64,000 bases of DNA from CAZGAQ01 sp964523405. GTDB taxonomy: Bacteria > Planctomycetota > Phycisphaerae > UBA1845 > Fen-1342. This document shows, in pieces, positions 8,603-17,135 of the stretch. Location: NCBI GenBank assembly GCA_964523405.1, contig CAZGAQ010000008.1:62001-126000 (forward strand). The letters run 5' to 3'. The notes beneath the pieces were generated by a model that saw nothing but the letters and a program-made list of their open reading frames with translations, did no database searches and was not told the origin of the DNA. The stretch's first letter is position 1; every line of letters starts with the position of its first letter. The translations under genes were made by a program, and so were the position numbers.

Positions 8603-9985
8603 TCATGTGAGCTGCTCCCATCCGTTCGTGTGAGCGCCGCCGTCGGGCACGACGCCTGCGGCAATGACGCGGGCGTACCAATGGCCGCTGGCCTTGATCG
8701 TGCGCTGCTGCGTGCCGAAATTGCAGCGCACCAGGCCGAAGCGCGGAGCGTAGCCGCGGGCCCATTCGAAATTGTCCAGGAGCGACCACACGAAGTAGCC
8801 GTGCAGGTTGACGCCGGCGGCCAGGGCGCGGGCCGCGGCGCGGAAGTGGTCGCGCAAGTAGGCGCTGCGCAGGGCGTCGTCGACGCGCTCGTCCGCATCG
8901 GGCTGGTCCCGGAAGGCCGCGCCGTTCTCGGTGATGTAGATCGGCAGGCCGGCGTAGCGGCGGTGGAGCCAGACGAGCAGATGTTCGAGGCCCTCGGGCG
9001 TGACGGGCCAGTTCATGTCCGTATGGACAAGCTGCGGTTGCGGGACCCACTCGGTTTCCATCTCGCCGGCGCCGGGCGCGTGCCGCACGACCGCGCTGCT
9101 GTAGTAGTTGAGGCCGAGGAAGTCGCACGAGCCGCGCAGGAGGCGCTCATCCGCAGAGCTGAACGGGGGCAGGAGGGCGCCGAGCCGCTCGCGCAGCACC
9201 ATCGGGTAATCCCCCGTGACGGCCGGGTCGCTGAACCAGCCGCCAAAGTTGAGCATGGCCCGCTCGGCGGCGGCCGCATCCTCCGGCGCATCGCTGGCGG
9301 GGAAGGCGTAGACGGTATTGTGGGCCAGACCGATTTGACCGGCCGCGGTGTGCGCTGCGCGGAAGCGTGCGACGGCATAGGCGTGGGCGCGCAGGAGGTT
9401 GTGGCCGACGAGGTAGGACAGCACGCGGTTCTTCACGCCCGGCGCATGGCCTCCGTCAGCGTGACCTTCGACGGCGACGACCCATGGCTCGTTTAGCGTT
9501 ATCCAGTGTTTCACGCGATCGCCGAGGCGCTGAAACACGACATCGGCATAATCAGCGAAGATGTGCGGGAGGTCGGGGTGCGCCCAGCCACCGAGTTCCA
9601 TCTGGAGGGCGGCCGGGAGGTCCCAGTGATATAGCGTAAGGAACGGGACGATGTTGGCGGCCAGCAGCGCGTCCACGAGGCGGTCGTAAAAGTCCAGCCC
9701 GGAATGATTTGTGTTGCCGCGCCCCTGGGGAAGGACGCGCGGCCAGCTCACGCTGAAGCGGTAGGCGCGCAGGCCCAGGCGGCGCATGAGGTCCACGTCC
9801 TCGGCCCAGCGGTGGTAGTGGTCGCAGGCGACGAGGCCGTGCTCGCCGCGGGCGATTTTGCCAGGTGTGGCCGCGAAGACGTCCCAGATGCTGGGGCCTT
9901 TGCCATCCGTTGTGCTCGCGCCCTCGATTTGGTAGGCAGAGGTGGCGGCGCCCCAGAGGAAATCGGTGGGGAAGCGGGTGGTCAT
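8603..9985 (-). CDS. GH1 beta-glucosidase / beta-glycosidase
   Basis: 460 residues, the usual GH1 length. The N-terminal signature FLWGAATSAYQIEGA is present. The acid/base Glu lies in TLNEPW at about residue 165 and the nucleophile Glu in YITENGAAF at about residue 353, so both catalytic carboxylates are there. There is no signal peptide, so it should hydrolyse imported beta-glycosides in the cytoplasm. I chose ATG 9985 (MTTRFPTDF) because the fold begins there; a longer frame reaches 10048. It is the first gene of the leftward sugar operon and lies next to the LacI-type operator. Confidence 0.95.
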   Translation of the reverse strand: MTTRFPTDFLWGAATSAYQIEGASTTDGKGPSIWDVFAATPGKIARGEHGLVACDHYHRWAEDVDLMRRLGLRAYRFSVSWPRVLPQGRGNTNHSGLDFYDRLVDALLAANIVPFLTLYHWDLPAALQMELGGWAHPDLPHIFADYADVVFQRLGDRVKHWITLNEPWVVAVEGHADGGHAPGVKNRVLSYLVGHNLLRAHAYAVARFRAAHTAAGQIGLAHNTVYAFPASDAPEDAAAAERAMLNFGGWFSDPAVTGDYPMVLRERLGALLPPFSSADERLLRGSCDFLGLNYYSSAVVRHAPGAGEMETEWVPQPQLVHTDMNWPVTPEGLEHLLVWLHRRYAGLPIYITENGAAFRDQPDADERVDDALRSAYLRDHFRAAARALAAGVNLHGYFVWSLLDNFEWARGYAPRFGLVRCNFGTQQRTIKASGHWYARVIAAGVVPDGGAHTNGWEQLT

Positions 9986-10162
9986 GTTGGATATCCAGAG
10001 GGGATGGTGGGCAGGGTTGGCACATTCTCGCCATTTTTCAAGCCGCACGGAGACCAGCGACTGCGGGCGCGTTGATGTAATGCGTTATGGGATAGCAAGT
10101 TAGCTGCTCAAAGGGCGTCGTTTTCTGGCACATTGGGCCGCTGCATTGGAGTAACAAAAAGG

Positions 10163-10213
10163 AGGATAGCAGATTCTGAAAGCGCTTGCAATCCTGCGGC
10201 CAGAGGTTATACT
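10163..10213. promoter_or_regulatory. Back-to-back promoters sharing one palindromic -35 element
   Basis: TTGCAA at 10186-10191 is its own reverse complement. Rightwards it is followed after 16 nt by TATACT (10208-10213). Leftwards it is followed after 17 nt by TATCCT (10168-10163). Each half is a plausible sigma-70 promoter, one for the prepilin/secreted-protein operon and one for the GH1/transport operon. Both cannot easily be occupied at once. Confidence 0.55.
10177..10190. promoter_or_regulatory. LacI-family (cre-like) operator
   Basis: TGAAAGCGCTTGCA fits the CcpA/LacI-family cre pattern TGNAANCGNTNNCA at every fixed position and is centred on AAGCGCTT. It overlaps the shared -35 element, so a bound repressor would block both divergent promoters. 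Which regulator binds is unknown; a LacI-type gene lies 50 kb away at 59.9-60.9 kb. Confidence 0.65.
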
Positions 10214-10415
10214 CAGAATGGAGTGGGCATCGCCGCGCGTCGCGCGCGTCGCAGGGCACATGCGGGTTCGTGCCTGAGATTGCTGCCCGTGCGGGTTGCC
10301 TGGTGTCGCCCGGTGTGTATTCCGTGTCGTGCCTGTGGCCGCCCGCGCCGCAGCAGCTCGGCCACGCGGTGGTGGGCGCCATATCTTTTGGTGAGGCACA
10401 CAAGGAGTCTCGGAC

Positions 10416-11378
10416 ATGTCGCGGATGGCCAACACAGGACAAGTGCCGCGCCGGTTCGCGAAGGTCGCGGTACGTCGTGACAGGTTGACGCTAGCAGGCG
10501 TTGGGCGGCCCGCGTTCACGCTGATTGAATTGCTGGTCGTCGTAGCGATCATTGCATTGCTCATCAGCATTCTGGTGCCGGCCCTGAACGGGGCGCGGGC
10601 CAACGCGAAGACGGCGGTATGCGCTTCGAACGTTCACCAGCTCCTGCTGGGGACGCGCTACTATGCGGACGAGCGCAGCGGCGCGCTACCCTGGGTTCGC
10701 GGACAACCGCAACCCACCTACCGGGGGGCCCCGTATGATCAGTACAAGCAAATCCTGATGTTTCACAAGTACATTCCGGACTACAAGATTTTCCGCTGCC
10801 CGGGCGCGTCGGGAGAGAATTCGGTCAAGAAGCTGTTCGGGCGCGGGGACATCACGCCGACCAATCCCCGGGAATCGTGGAACGAGTCCTATTACTACAT
10901 GCGCAAGTCGGATGATGACTATCAGGCCACCGCTTTCCGGGAAGGTTGGTGGCCGCAGTTCAATCCCTGGAACATCGACACGGAGGAGTTTCCGGAGCTC
11001 TACACGGAGTACTGGTTCAACGACTACACGTCCTGCTGGACCAAGGCGGACGGCGGCGAGGACTGCCTGACCGATGTCGCCGGGAACCGCGTACCCCGCC
11101 TGAACGGCGGGCGGATTGACGCGATTCCGTTCCAGAACTACGCCGTGCCGCTTTCAGAGTATGGCTGGGGTTTGCCGGCCAAGATGTTGCGGCATCAGGG
11201 CGGGCTGAACATCGGTTTCTTGGATGGGCACGCGTCGCGGAAGGCGAAGGCCAGCTACTACGATCTGGACGGGAAGGCCAAGCGGCCGGGGCAAGCGGTG
11301 CAGGATGAGGATCCCTGGGGGAATCGCCCGTTCTATTGCTGGGGGCTGACGCGGGCCGGAACGGACTGGCTGCGTTGA
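10416..11378 (+). CDS. Prepilin-type N-terminal domain protein with H-X9-DG motif
   Basis: 320 residues. A long basic leader precedes PAFTLIELLVVVAIIALLIS, the prepilin peptidase site and membrane helix. The C-terminal RHQGGLNIGFLDGHA is an exact H-X9-DG motif. The start ATG 10416 has AAGGAG at a good distance; ATG 10425 is also in frame. This is the planctomycete pseudopilin-like family, presumed to act at the inner membrane with a type II secretion-like machine. It heads a rightward operon with two exported proteins, 94 nt ahead of the next gene, and lies under the LacI-type operator. Confidence 0.92.
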   Translation: MSRMANTGQVPRRFAKVAVRRDRLTLAGVGRPAFTLIELLVVVAIIALLISILVPALNGARANAKTAVCASNVHQLLLGTRYYADERSGALPWVRGQPQPTYRGAPYDQYKQILMFHKYIPDYKIFRCPGASGENSVKKLFGRGDITPTNPRESWNESYYYMRKSDDDYQATAFREGWWPQFNPWNIDTEEFPELYTEYWFNDYTSCWTKADGGEDCLTDVAGNRVPRLNGGRIDAIPFQNYAVPLSEYGWGLPAKMLRHQGGLNIGFLDGHASRKAKASYYDLDGKAKRPGQAVQDEDPWGNRPFYCWGLTRAGTDWLR

Positions 11379-11472
11379 GGAAGCGCGCACCCGTGACAGG
11401 TCATGATCGTGAATTGAGGATTGAAGCGGAACCAAGTGGGGCAAGGAACCCAGGACAAGGGGATCGAAGGCC

Positions 11473-12777
11473 ATGAAGCGAAGCGTCAAGTTGCTCGTGA
11501 TCGTCGGACTATTGGGGTGTGGCGCCGCCTTCGCGCGGCAGCAATTGCTGCAGAACGGCAGTTTTGAGGTGCCCGACCCCAACGGCCTGGCGCTACACTG
11601 GAATGCGTTCAGCGGCATACGGTCGGCAGACTATGCCCTGGACGGGGTCTGGAGTTCGCAGTGCCGCGGGGAGGACGGCGCGTTCGTCGGCATGTATCAG
11701 GACTCGATCTCGGTCACCGCGGGCGTTCGCATGCTGGCCAAGGCGAAGGCCTACGTGCCGGCGACGAATCCGTTGTCGCCGAGCGGCGGGAATGTGGCGG
11801 GCATCAAGCTGGAGTTCTTCCCCGCCAACGGGCTGCCGACGCCGGAGCCGAATCAAAATCTCGGGTTTGATATGAGTGCCCCGGTGGACACGTGGGTGCC
11901 TGTCGGTCTGACTTGCACCGTTCCCGATGGCGTCGACAGTGCGCGCATTGTCATCATCTCCTGGGAACACCCGGCGGATCCGAACGTACCGCTGACCAAT
12001 GGCAAGGTCTATGCGGACTGGGCCTGGGCGGAGTTCGGTTCGCAGCCCGGCGTGAATCAGCTGCTCAACAACAGTTTTGAGTTGGGCTCGTCGTCTGCGA
12101 ACGGGCTCACGGACTGGACGGAATTCGCCGATGCCGGCAGCGGATGCCGGAAGAACTCGTTTGAGGTGCCGGCTTGGGACGGCATCAACGTGGCGAAGTT
12201 CACCGGGCAGACCTGCGGTGTCTTTCAGCCGCTGCCGGTTACGCCCGGGGACACGCTGATCGTCTCGGCCTATTTCCGCCAGAAGAGCACCTTGCCGCTC
12301 TACGCGGACCCGAATGCACAGGCCGGCGTCAAGGTGGAATGGGGTGGGGGCGCCGTACCGCCCCAGGTGGACATCGCGACCAACGACAACCCTGTTTCGG
12401 CGACCACGAACATCATCGATGCCACGGATCCGACGGATACGTGGCTGCCCGTGACCATCGACTACACGATTCCGCCTCAGAAGGCGGCCCAGATCCGCGC
12501 GACCGTGATCACCGGCTGGAACAGCACGGCGAGTCACGTGTATTTCGATGCGTTCGAGCTGGTGTTGGCGAACGTCTTCGATGGAGCGGACGTCAACGCC
12601 GACAACTACGAGGACCTGACAGACCTCGCGACGATGCAGCAAGTGTACACGGGGCCTGGCCAGGCCCTGGCATATCTGGGTCTGGTCTATGACATCGATG
12701 ATTCCGGCGCACTGGAGTTCGCCGATGCGAGCTACGTGCTGACGCGCATGACGGGTCCTGCTCCGGTTTTGCCGTGA
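11473..12777 (+). CDS. Secreted protein with two beta-sandwich repeats and a dockerin-like C-terminus
   Basis: 434 residues. The signal peptide is MKRSVKLLVIVGLLGCGAAF followed by ARQQ. Two homologous modules follow, beginning LLQNGSFEVPDPNG and LLNNSFELGSSSANG, each about 180 residues and resembling carbohydrate-binding jelly-roll folds. The last 60 residues hold two EF-hand-like loops, DVNADNYEDLTD and DIDDSGALEFAD, typical of dockerin-like tails in this phylum. No enzyme motif is visible; a glycan-binding surface role is inferred. It is cotranscribed with the prepilin-like and PEP-CTERM genes. Confidence 0.85.
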   Translation: MKRSVKLLVIVGLLGCGAAFARQQLLQNGSFEVPDPNGLALHWNAFSGIRSADYALDGVWSSQCRGEDGAFVGMYQDSISVTAGVRMLAKAKAYVPATNPLSPSGGNVAGIKLEFFPANGLPTPEPNQNLGFDMSAPVDTWVPVGLTCTVPDGVDSARIVIISWEHPADPNVPLTNGKVYADWAWAEFGSQPGVNQLLNNSFELGSSSANGLTDWTEFADAGSGCRKNSFEVPAWDGINVAKFTGQTCGVFQPLPVTPGDTLIVSAYFRQKSTLPLYADPNAQAGVKVEWGGGAVPPQVDIATNDNPVSATTNIIDATDPTDTWLPVTIDYTIPPQKAAQIRATVITGWNSTASHVYFDAFELVLANVFDGADVNADNYEDLTDLATMQQVYTGPGQALAYLGLVYDIDDSGALEFADASYVLTRMTGPAPVLP

Positions 12778-12864
12778 GGGCTGTCCGAACGGAAACCGGC
12801 TCGTTCCCTTGAAACCGGCGGGTGACTGCCCCGCCCAGCTTTGCAGTCGATGGAGGAGAATCAC

Positions 12865-13593
12865 ATGAGGTACCTAGCTGGCGTTGCGTTTGTTCTAGTA
12901 ATGGTGTCGGCGGCGTCCGCGACGAACCTGCTGACGAACCCGGGCTTGGAGACGCCGACGGGCGAAAGCGTGATTGCTGATGGCTGGACGCTGATCGCGC
13001 CGACGCCCTTGGATCCGACGGACCCAGGGTACCCGGAATCGCCGGCAATGTTCGAGGACTGGGCCGGCAGTGTCGGTCGCGGCCTGTGGTTCAAGTCGTT
13101 CCTGGGCGGCGCCAAGTGGCACACTCCGCTACCCGGACCGGCCAATGCCACGCTTTACCAGGATGTGGCGGGCAATGCGGGCGATGCCTACGCGCTGTCG
13201 GCCTACTTCAAGTTTGAGAAGTACTACTCCGGCCTGAACGAGCTGGAGAACACCCAGACGCTGCTGGCGATCGACTATCTGGATGCGGGCAGCAATCTGC
13301 TGTCCTCGAACGTGCTGGATGTCGATGCGGCCTATGCGCCGTACCTCCTGCCGGGCGGTTTCGGCGACGGCAACTTCCACCAGTTCAGCGTGGCGGGTGT
13401 GGCCCCGGCCGGGACGGCCTTCGTGCGGGCCCGCGCGCAGTTCATCGATGGCACGTTCAGCTACTACGTCGACACCGAAGGCAACTGGCACGGCCTGGAT
13501 CCGCAGTCGGCGATGGTCGATGAATTCGTGTTGACCCCTGAGCCGGCCTCGCTGGCGGGTTTGCTGCTGCTCGCGCTGCTCCGTCGCCGCTAG
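12865..13593 (+). CDS. PEP-CTERM sorting-domain protein
   Basis: 242 residues. The strong GGAGGA site sets the ATG at 12865; an in-frame TTG at 12841 is less likely. A signal peptide (MRYLAGVAFVLVMVSAASA) is followed by a beta-sandwich opening TNLLTNPGLETPTG, similar to the neighbouring secreted protein's modules. The C-terminus is TPEPASLAGLLLLALLRRR: the PEP motif, a hydrophobic segment and an Arg cluster, the signal cut by an exosortase. The protein should be released or anchored at the surface. No exosortase gene lies in the window. A strong terminator hairpin follows. Confidence 0.92.
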   Translation: MRYLAGVAFVLVMVSAASATNLLTNPGLETPTGESVIADGWTLIAPTPLDPTDPGYPESPAMFEDWAGSVGRGLWFKSFLGGAKWHTPLPGPANATLYQDVAGNAGDAYALSAYFKFEKYYSGLNELENTQTLLAIDYLDAGSNLLSSNVLDVDAAYAPYLLPGGFGDGNFHQFSVAGVAPAGTAFVRARAQFIDGTFSYYVDTEGNWHGLDPQSAMVDEFVLTPEPASLAGLLLLALLRRR

Positions 13594-13647
13594 GTCGATG
13601 GACCGCGGTTTGAGCGGACAGACAGACACATTCAGTTGACAGCGGAA

Positions 13648-13679
13648 ACGCCCCGTGGGCCGCCCGGTCCGCGGGGCGT
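13648..13679 (+). terminator. Intrinsic terminator after the PEP-CTERM gene
   Basis: ACGCCCCG (13648-13655) pairs perfectly with CGGGGCGT (13672-13679), and the stem continues inward through G-C and G-U pairs to a GCCC loop. CTTGTT follows. It separates the operon from the next gene, which starts 37 nt later. Confidence 0.75.
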
Positions 13680-13715
13680 CTTGTTCATCACGCGGCGCTT
13701 CCCGAGGAACATCCG

Positions 13716-16700
13716 ATGGGTTTCACGCACGTCACAACTCCGCCCGGTCGTGGCGGCCGGACCAGAGCGTTCCCGCGCACCGTGGGCCGTGCCACCGGGA
13801 TTGCGGGCCGGGCCGGTGCCCGCGTTCTCGCGCTGGGAGTGGGATTGCTGAGTCTCGTGGCTGCGGCGCCGGCCGGCGTGCTGCTCGAGGATCATTTCGA
13901 TGCCGTCGACGCGTGGAGCGTGGCGCCCGCGGACGGTGTGGAAGGTCGGATCAGCGCGGCCGAGGGGGCGGTGGGGGGCGGATTGCGGCTGGATTTCAAC
14001 TTCCGAACGGGAGCGGGTTTCTGCGCGGTGCGGCGCAAAGTGGATCTGGCATTGCCGGCGAATTACCGTTTCACGTTTCAGATTCGCGGCCTAGCGCCGG
14101 TCAACAACCTCGAATTCAAGCTGGTCGATCCGACCGGGGACAGCGTGTGGTGGGTGAACCGACGCAGTTACGAGTTTCCGCGGGACTGGACGACGATCCG
14201 GTACAAGGCACGGCAGTTCCAGTTCGCGTGGGGACCGGCGGCGGGCCGGCGGCTGGAACGCATCGGGGCGATCGAATTCACTGTGGCGTCCGCCACCGGC
14301 GGGGAGGGCACGATCTGGCTGGACGAGCTGACCTTCGAGGAGTTGCCGGAAAGCGCGCCCCCGTGGCCGGCGACAGCGCAGTACTCCAGCGTGCGCGCGG
14401 CGTGTGCGGCGCCGCCGGAGCAGGTCGATGCGGCTGGCGTGCTCGCCTGGAGTAGTGCCACGAGTGACGGCACGCCGCATGTGCGGCTGGATTTCGCACG
14501 GGTGGCCGAGTTCGGCGGGTTGGTGCTGGACTGGGGGGAACAGGACTACGCGACGGCGTACGAGGTGTTGGGCACGACGGACGGGAAGAGTTGGACGAAA
14601 CTTGCGGCCGTGGCGGGCGGTTCCGGGGGGCACGATTACCTGCTGCTGCCGGACGCGGAGGCGACGAGCCTGCGGCTGCTCGTGCAGCAGACCAGCCGCC
14701 AACAGGGGGTGCAGTTGCAGGGTTTGCGGGTGATGCCGCCGGACTTTGGCGACTCGCCCAACAACATGTATCGCACGATCGCGGCCGAAGCGCCGCGCGG
14801 CTGGTACCCGCGCTACTGCCTGCAGGAGCAGGCGACGTGGACGGTCGTGGGAGTGCCGGATGACGCCAAGGAGGCGTTGCTCGATGCGGACGGCGCGCTG
14901 GAAGTGGACAAGCTGAGCTTCCGGCTGGAGCCCTTCGTGTGGCAGGACGGCAAGCTGCTGACGTGGGCGGACGGAACGGCGCGGCAGGCGCTGGCCGATG
15001 GATACGTGCCGATCCCAACCGTCACGCGCCGGCAGGGCGATCTGGAGTTGACCGTCACGGCGCTGGCGGATGGGGACGCGGGTGCGTCGCGCCTCCTCGT
15101 GCGCTACGGTGTCACGAATCGCGGGACGGTCGCGGTGACCCCCACCCTGTTCGTAGCGCTGCGCCCGTTGCAGGTCTTGCCGCCGTGGCAGGAACTGAAC
15201 ATCACGGGCGGCGTGGCGAAGGTGATGCGGATCGCGTGCGACGATGACGCGGTGCGCGTGAACGACGACAAGACGGTCGAGTTGTGGAGCCGGCCGGCCG
15301 GTTGCGGTGCGGCGCCGTTCGCGCAGGGGGATGTCGTCGAGTACCTGGCGCGCGGGCAGCTCCCGGGCGGCGCGACGGTGGATGATCCGGCCGGGCTGGC
15401 GTCGGCGGGCCTGCGCTATGACTTGGAGCTGGCGCCGGGGGCGAGCCGCGAGGTGGTTCTGGCGGTGCCGTTCTATCCGGCCCGTGCCGCGGCCCAGATG
15501 GCGGAGACACAGCCGGCGCCGACGAGCGCGCCGGGGCTCGGCTCGGCGGAGCGTTGGAACGAAGTCTACACACAGGTGTATCAGCGGTGGGCGGCTGAGC
15601 TGAACCGCGTGCAGTTGCGGCTGCCCGCGAGCGCGGCCCAGCTCGTGAACACGTTCCGCACGACGCAGGCGTACGTGCTGATCAATGCGGATGGGCCGGC
15701 GATCCAGCCGGGCTCGCGGAGCTACGAGCGCTCGTGGATTCGGGATGGCGCGCTGACGTCGACGGCGCTGCTCTATACGCGGCATGCCGAGCGGGTGCGG
15801 GCGTTTGCCGACTGGTACAGCGGCCACCTGCTGGCGAACGGCAAGGTGCCGTGCGTGGTAGATCGCCGCGGGCCGGACCCGGTGCCCGAGCACGACAGCA
15901 CCGGCGAGTACCTGTATTTGCTGCTCAAGTACTATCAGTTCACCCGCGATCGCGAGTTCCTGGCGGATCATCTGCCGCAGGTCGTGGCGGGCGTGGACTA
16001 CCTCCGGGCGCTGCGGGCGGAGCGACTGACCGACGAGTACCGCGCTGGCCCGCCGGAGAAGCGCGCCTGCTACGGGCTGGTCCCCGAGTCGATCAGTCAT
16101 GAGGGCTATTCAGCCAAGCCCATGCACTCATACTGGGACGACTTTTTCACGCTGCGCGGTCTGAAGGACGCGACGACCATCGCGGAGCTGCTGGGGCAGG
16201 CGGGGCTGGCGCAGCGCTGCGCCCGCGAACGCGACGATTTTCGCAAGTGCCTGTACGATTCGCTGCGGCTCTCCATCGAGCTCAAGCACATCGACTACAT
16301 TCCGGGCTGCGTGGAGCTGGGCGATTTCGATGCGACGTCGACGACGATCGCGCTGTGGCCGTGCGGAGAGCTGGACGCCCTGCCGCAGCCGGCGCTGCGC
16401 AACACGTTTGACCGGTACTACCAGTTTGCGTGCGACCGGCGCGACGGGCGGCTCGACTGGGTGAACTACACGCCGTACGAATTGCGCACCGTCGGATCGT
16501 TCGTCCGCCTGGGCGCGCCGCGACGGGCACACGAGTTGCTGGACTTCTTCTTCCGCGACCAGCGGCCGCAGGGCTGGAATCACTGGGGCGAAGTGGTGTG
16601 GCGTGAGCCCAACACGCCGAAGTTCATCGGGGACATGCCGCACACGTGGGTCGGCTCGGACTATCTCAACGCGATCCGCAGCCTGTTCGTGTACGAGCGC

Positions 16701-17024
16701 GAAGGGGATCAGGCGCTGGTGTTGGCTGCGGGCGTGCGCGCGGAATGGCTCGACGACGCCGAGGGGGTCAAGGTGGGCGGCTTCCCGACGGAGTACGGGG
16801 CGGTCAGTTATGAACTGCGCCAGACCGGTGACGAGCTGCGGCTCACCTTGCGGGCGTCGGGCGATCTGCCGCCCGGCGGGATCGTGCTGCGCAATGCGCT
16901 GGGGCGGCCGTTTGTGTCGGCCACGCTGGACCAGCAGTCGATCGCAAAGGTCACGGAGACGGAGGTGCAGGTGATGCAGTTGGGCGGGGAGGTCGTGGTG
17001 CGGCTGGGGGCGTCGCAGCCCTAG
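13716..17024 (+). CDS. Large secreted six-hairpin glycosidase-like protein with an N-terminal binding region
   Basis: 1102 residues. GAGGA 7 nt upstream supports ATG 13716. A long basic n-region leads to the signal helix VLALGVGLLSLVAAAPAG. Residues about 55-215 look like a carbohydrate-binding sandwich, and residues about 220-350 like a discoidin (F5/8 type C) fold. The C-terminal part, from about residue 640, has (alpha/alpha)6-barrel features: SYERSWIRDGALTSTALL, EHDSTGEYLYLLLKYYQFTR, HSYWDDFFTLRGLKDA. These resemble GH15/GH63/GH94-like enzymes. I cannot assign a family or substrate. The gene is isolated between a terminator and a convergent gene. Confidence 0.8.
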   Translation: MGFTHVTTPPGRGGRTRAFPRTVGRATGIAGRAGARVLALGVGLLSLVAAAPAGVLLEDHFDAVDAWSVAPADGVEGRISAAEGAVGGGLRLDFNFRTGAGFCAVRRKVDLALPANYRFTFQIRGLAPVNNLEFKLVDPTGDSVWWVNRRSYEFPRDWTTIRYKARQFQFAWGPAAGRRLERIGAIEFTVASATGGEGTIWLDELTFEELPESAPPWPATAQYSSVRAACAAPPEQVDAAGVLAWSSATSDGTPHVRLDFARVAEFGGLVLDWGEQDYATAYEVLGTTDGKSWTKLAAVAGGSGGHDYLLLPDAEATSLRLLVQQTSRQQGVQLQGLRVMPPDFGDSPNNMYRTIAAEAPRGWYPRYCLQEQATWTVVGVPDDAKEALLDADGALEVDKLSFRLEPFVWQDGKLLTWADGTARQALADGYVPIPTVTRRQGDLELTVTALADGDAGASRLLVRYGVTNRGTVAVTPTLFVALRPLQVLPPWQELNITGGVAKVMRIACDDDAVRVNDDKTVELWSRPAGCGAAPFAQGDVVEYLARGQLPGGATVDDPAGLASAGLRYDLELAPGASREVVLAVPFYPARAAAQMAETQPAPTSAPGLGSAERWNEVYTQVYQRWAAELNRVQLRLPASAAQLVNTFRTTQAYVLINADGPAIQPGSRSYERSWIRDGALTSTALLYTRHAERVRAFADWYSGHLLANGKVPCVVDRRGPDPVPEHDSTGEYLYLLLKYYQFTRDREFLADHLPQVVAGVDYLRALRAERLTDEYRAGPPEKRACYGLVPESISHEGYSAKPMHSYWDDFFTLRGLKDATTIAELLGQAGLAQRCARERDDFRKCLYDSLRLSIELKHIDYIPGCVELGDFDATSTTIALWPCGELDALPQPALRNTFDRYYQFACDRRDGRLDWVNYTPYELRTVGSFVRLGAPRRAHELLDFFFRDQRPQGWNHWGEVVWREPNTPKFIGDMPHTWVGSDYLNAIRSLFVYEREGDQALVLAAGVRAEWLDDAEGVKVGGFPTEYGAVSYELRQTGDELRLTLRASGDLPPGGIVLRNALGRPFVSATLDQQSIAKVTETEVQVMQLGGEVVVRLGASQP

Positions 17025-17135
17025 GACGGACAGGCCGCGGTACCGCGTGGCGGCCGGCGGGCACGCCGATCTCGCGCGTACGTCGTCAAGCACTGAGATC
17101 TGGCGCTACGGTCCGTCGCCAGCTCCGGCCTGACA

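Larger units (their letters stand above)
9986..10415. other. Divergent intergenic control region
   Basis: 430 nt between the GH1 gene (leftward) and the prepilin-like gene (rightward). It contains the operator and the two back-to-back promoters listed separately at 10163-10213. The rightward leader is about 200 nt long and the leftward one about 170 nt. No small gene was supported. Confidence 0.7.

Noticed and set aside
14091..16100. 669-codon minus-strand frame inside the large glycosidase-like gene
   Set aside because: Arg/His-rich antisense shadow without motif or ribosome site.
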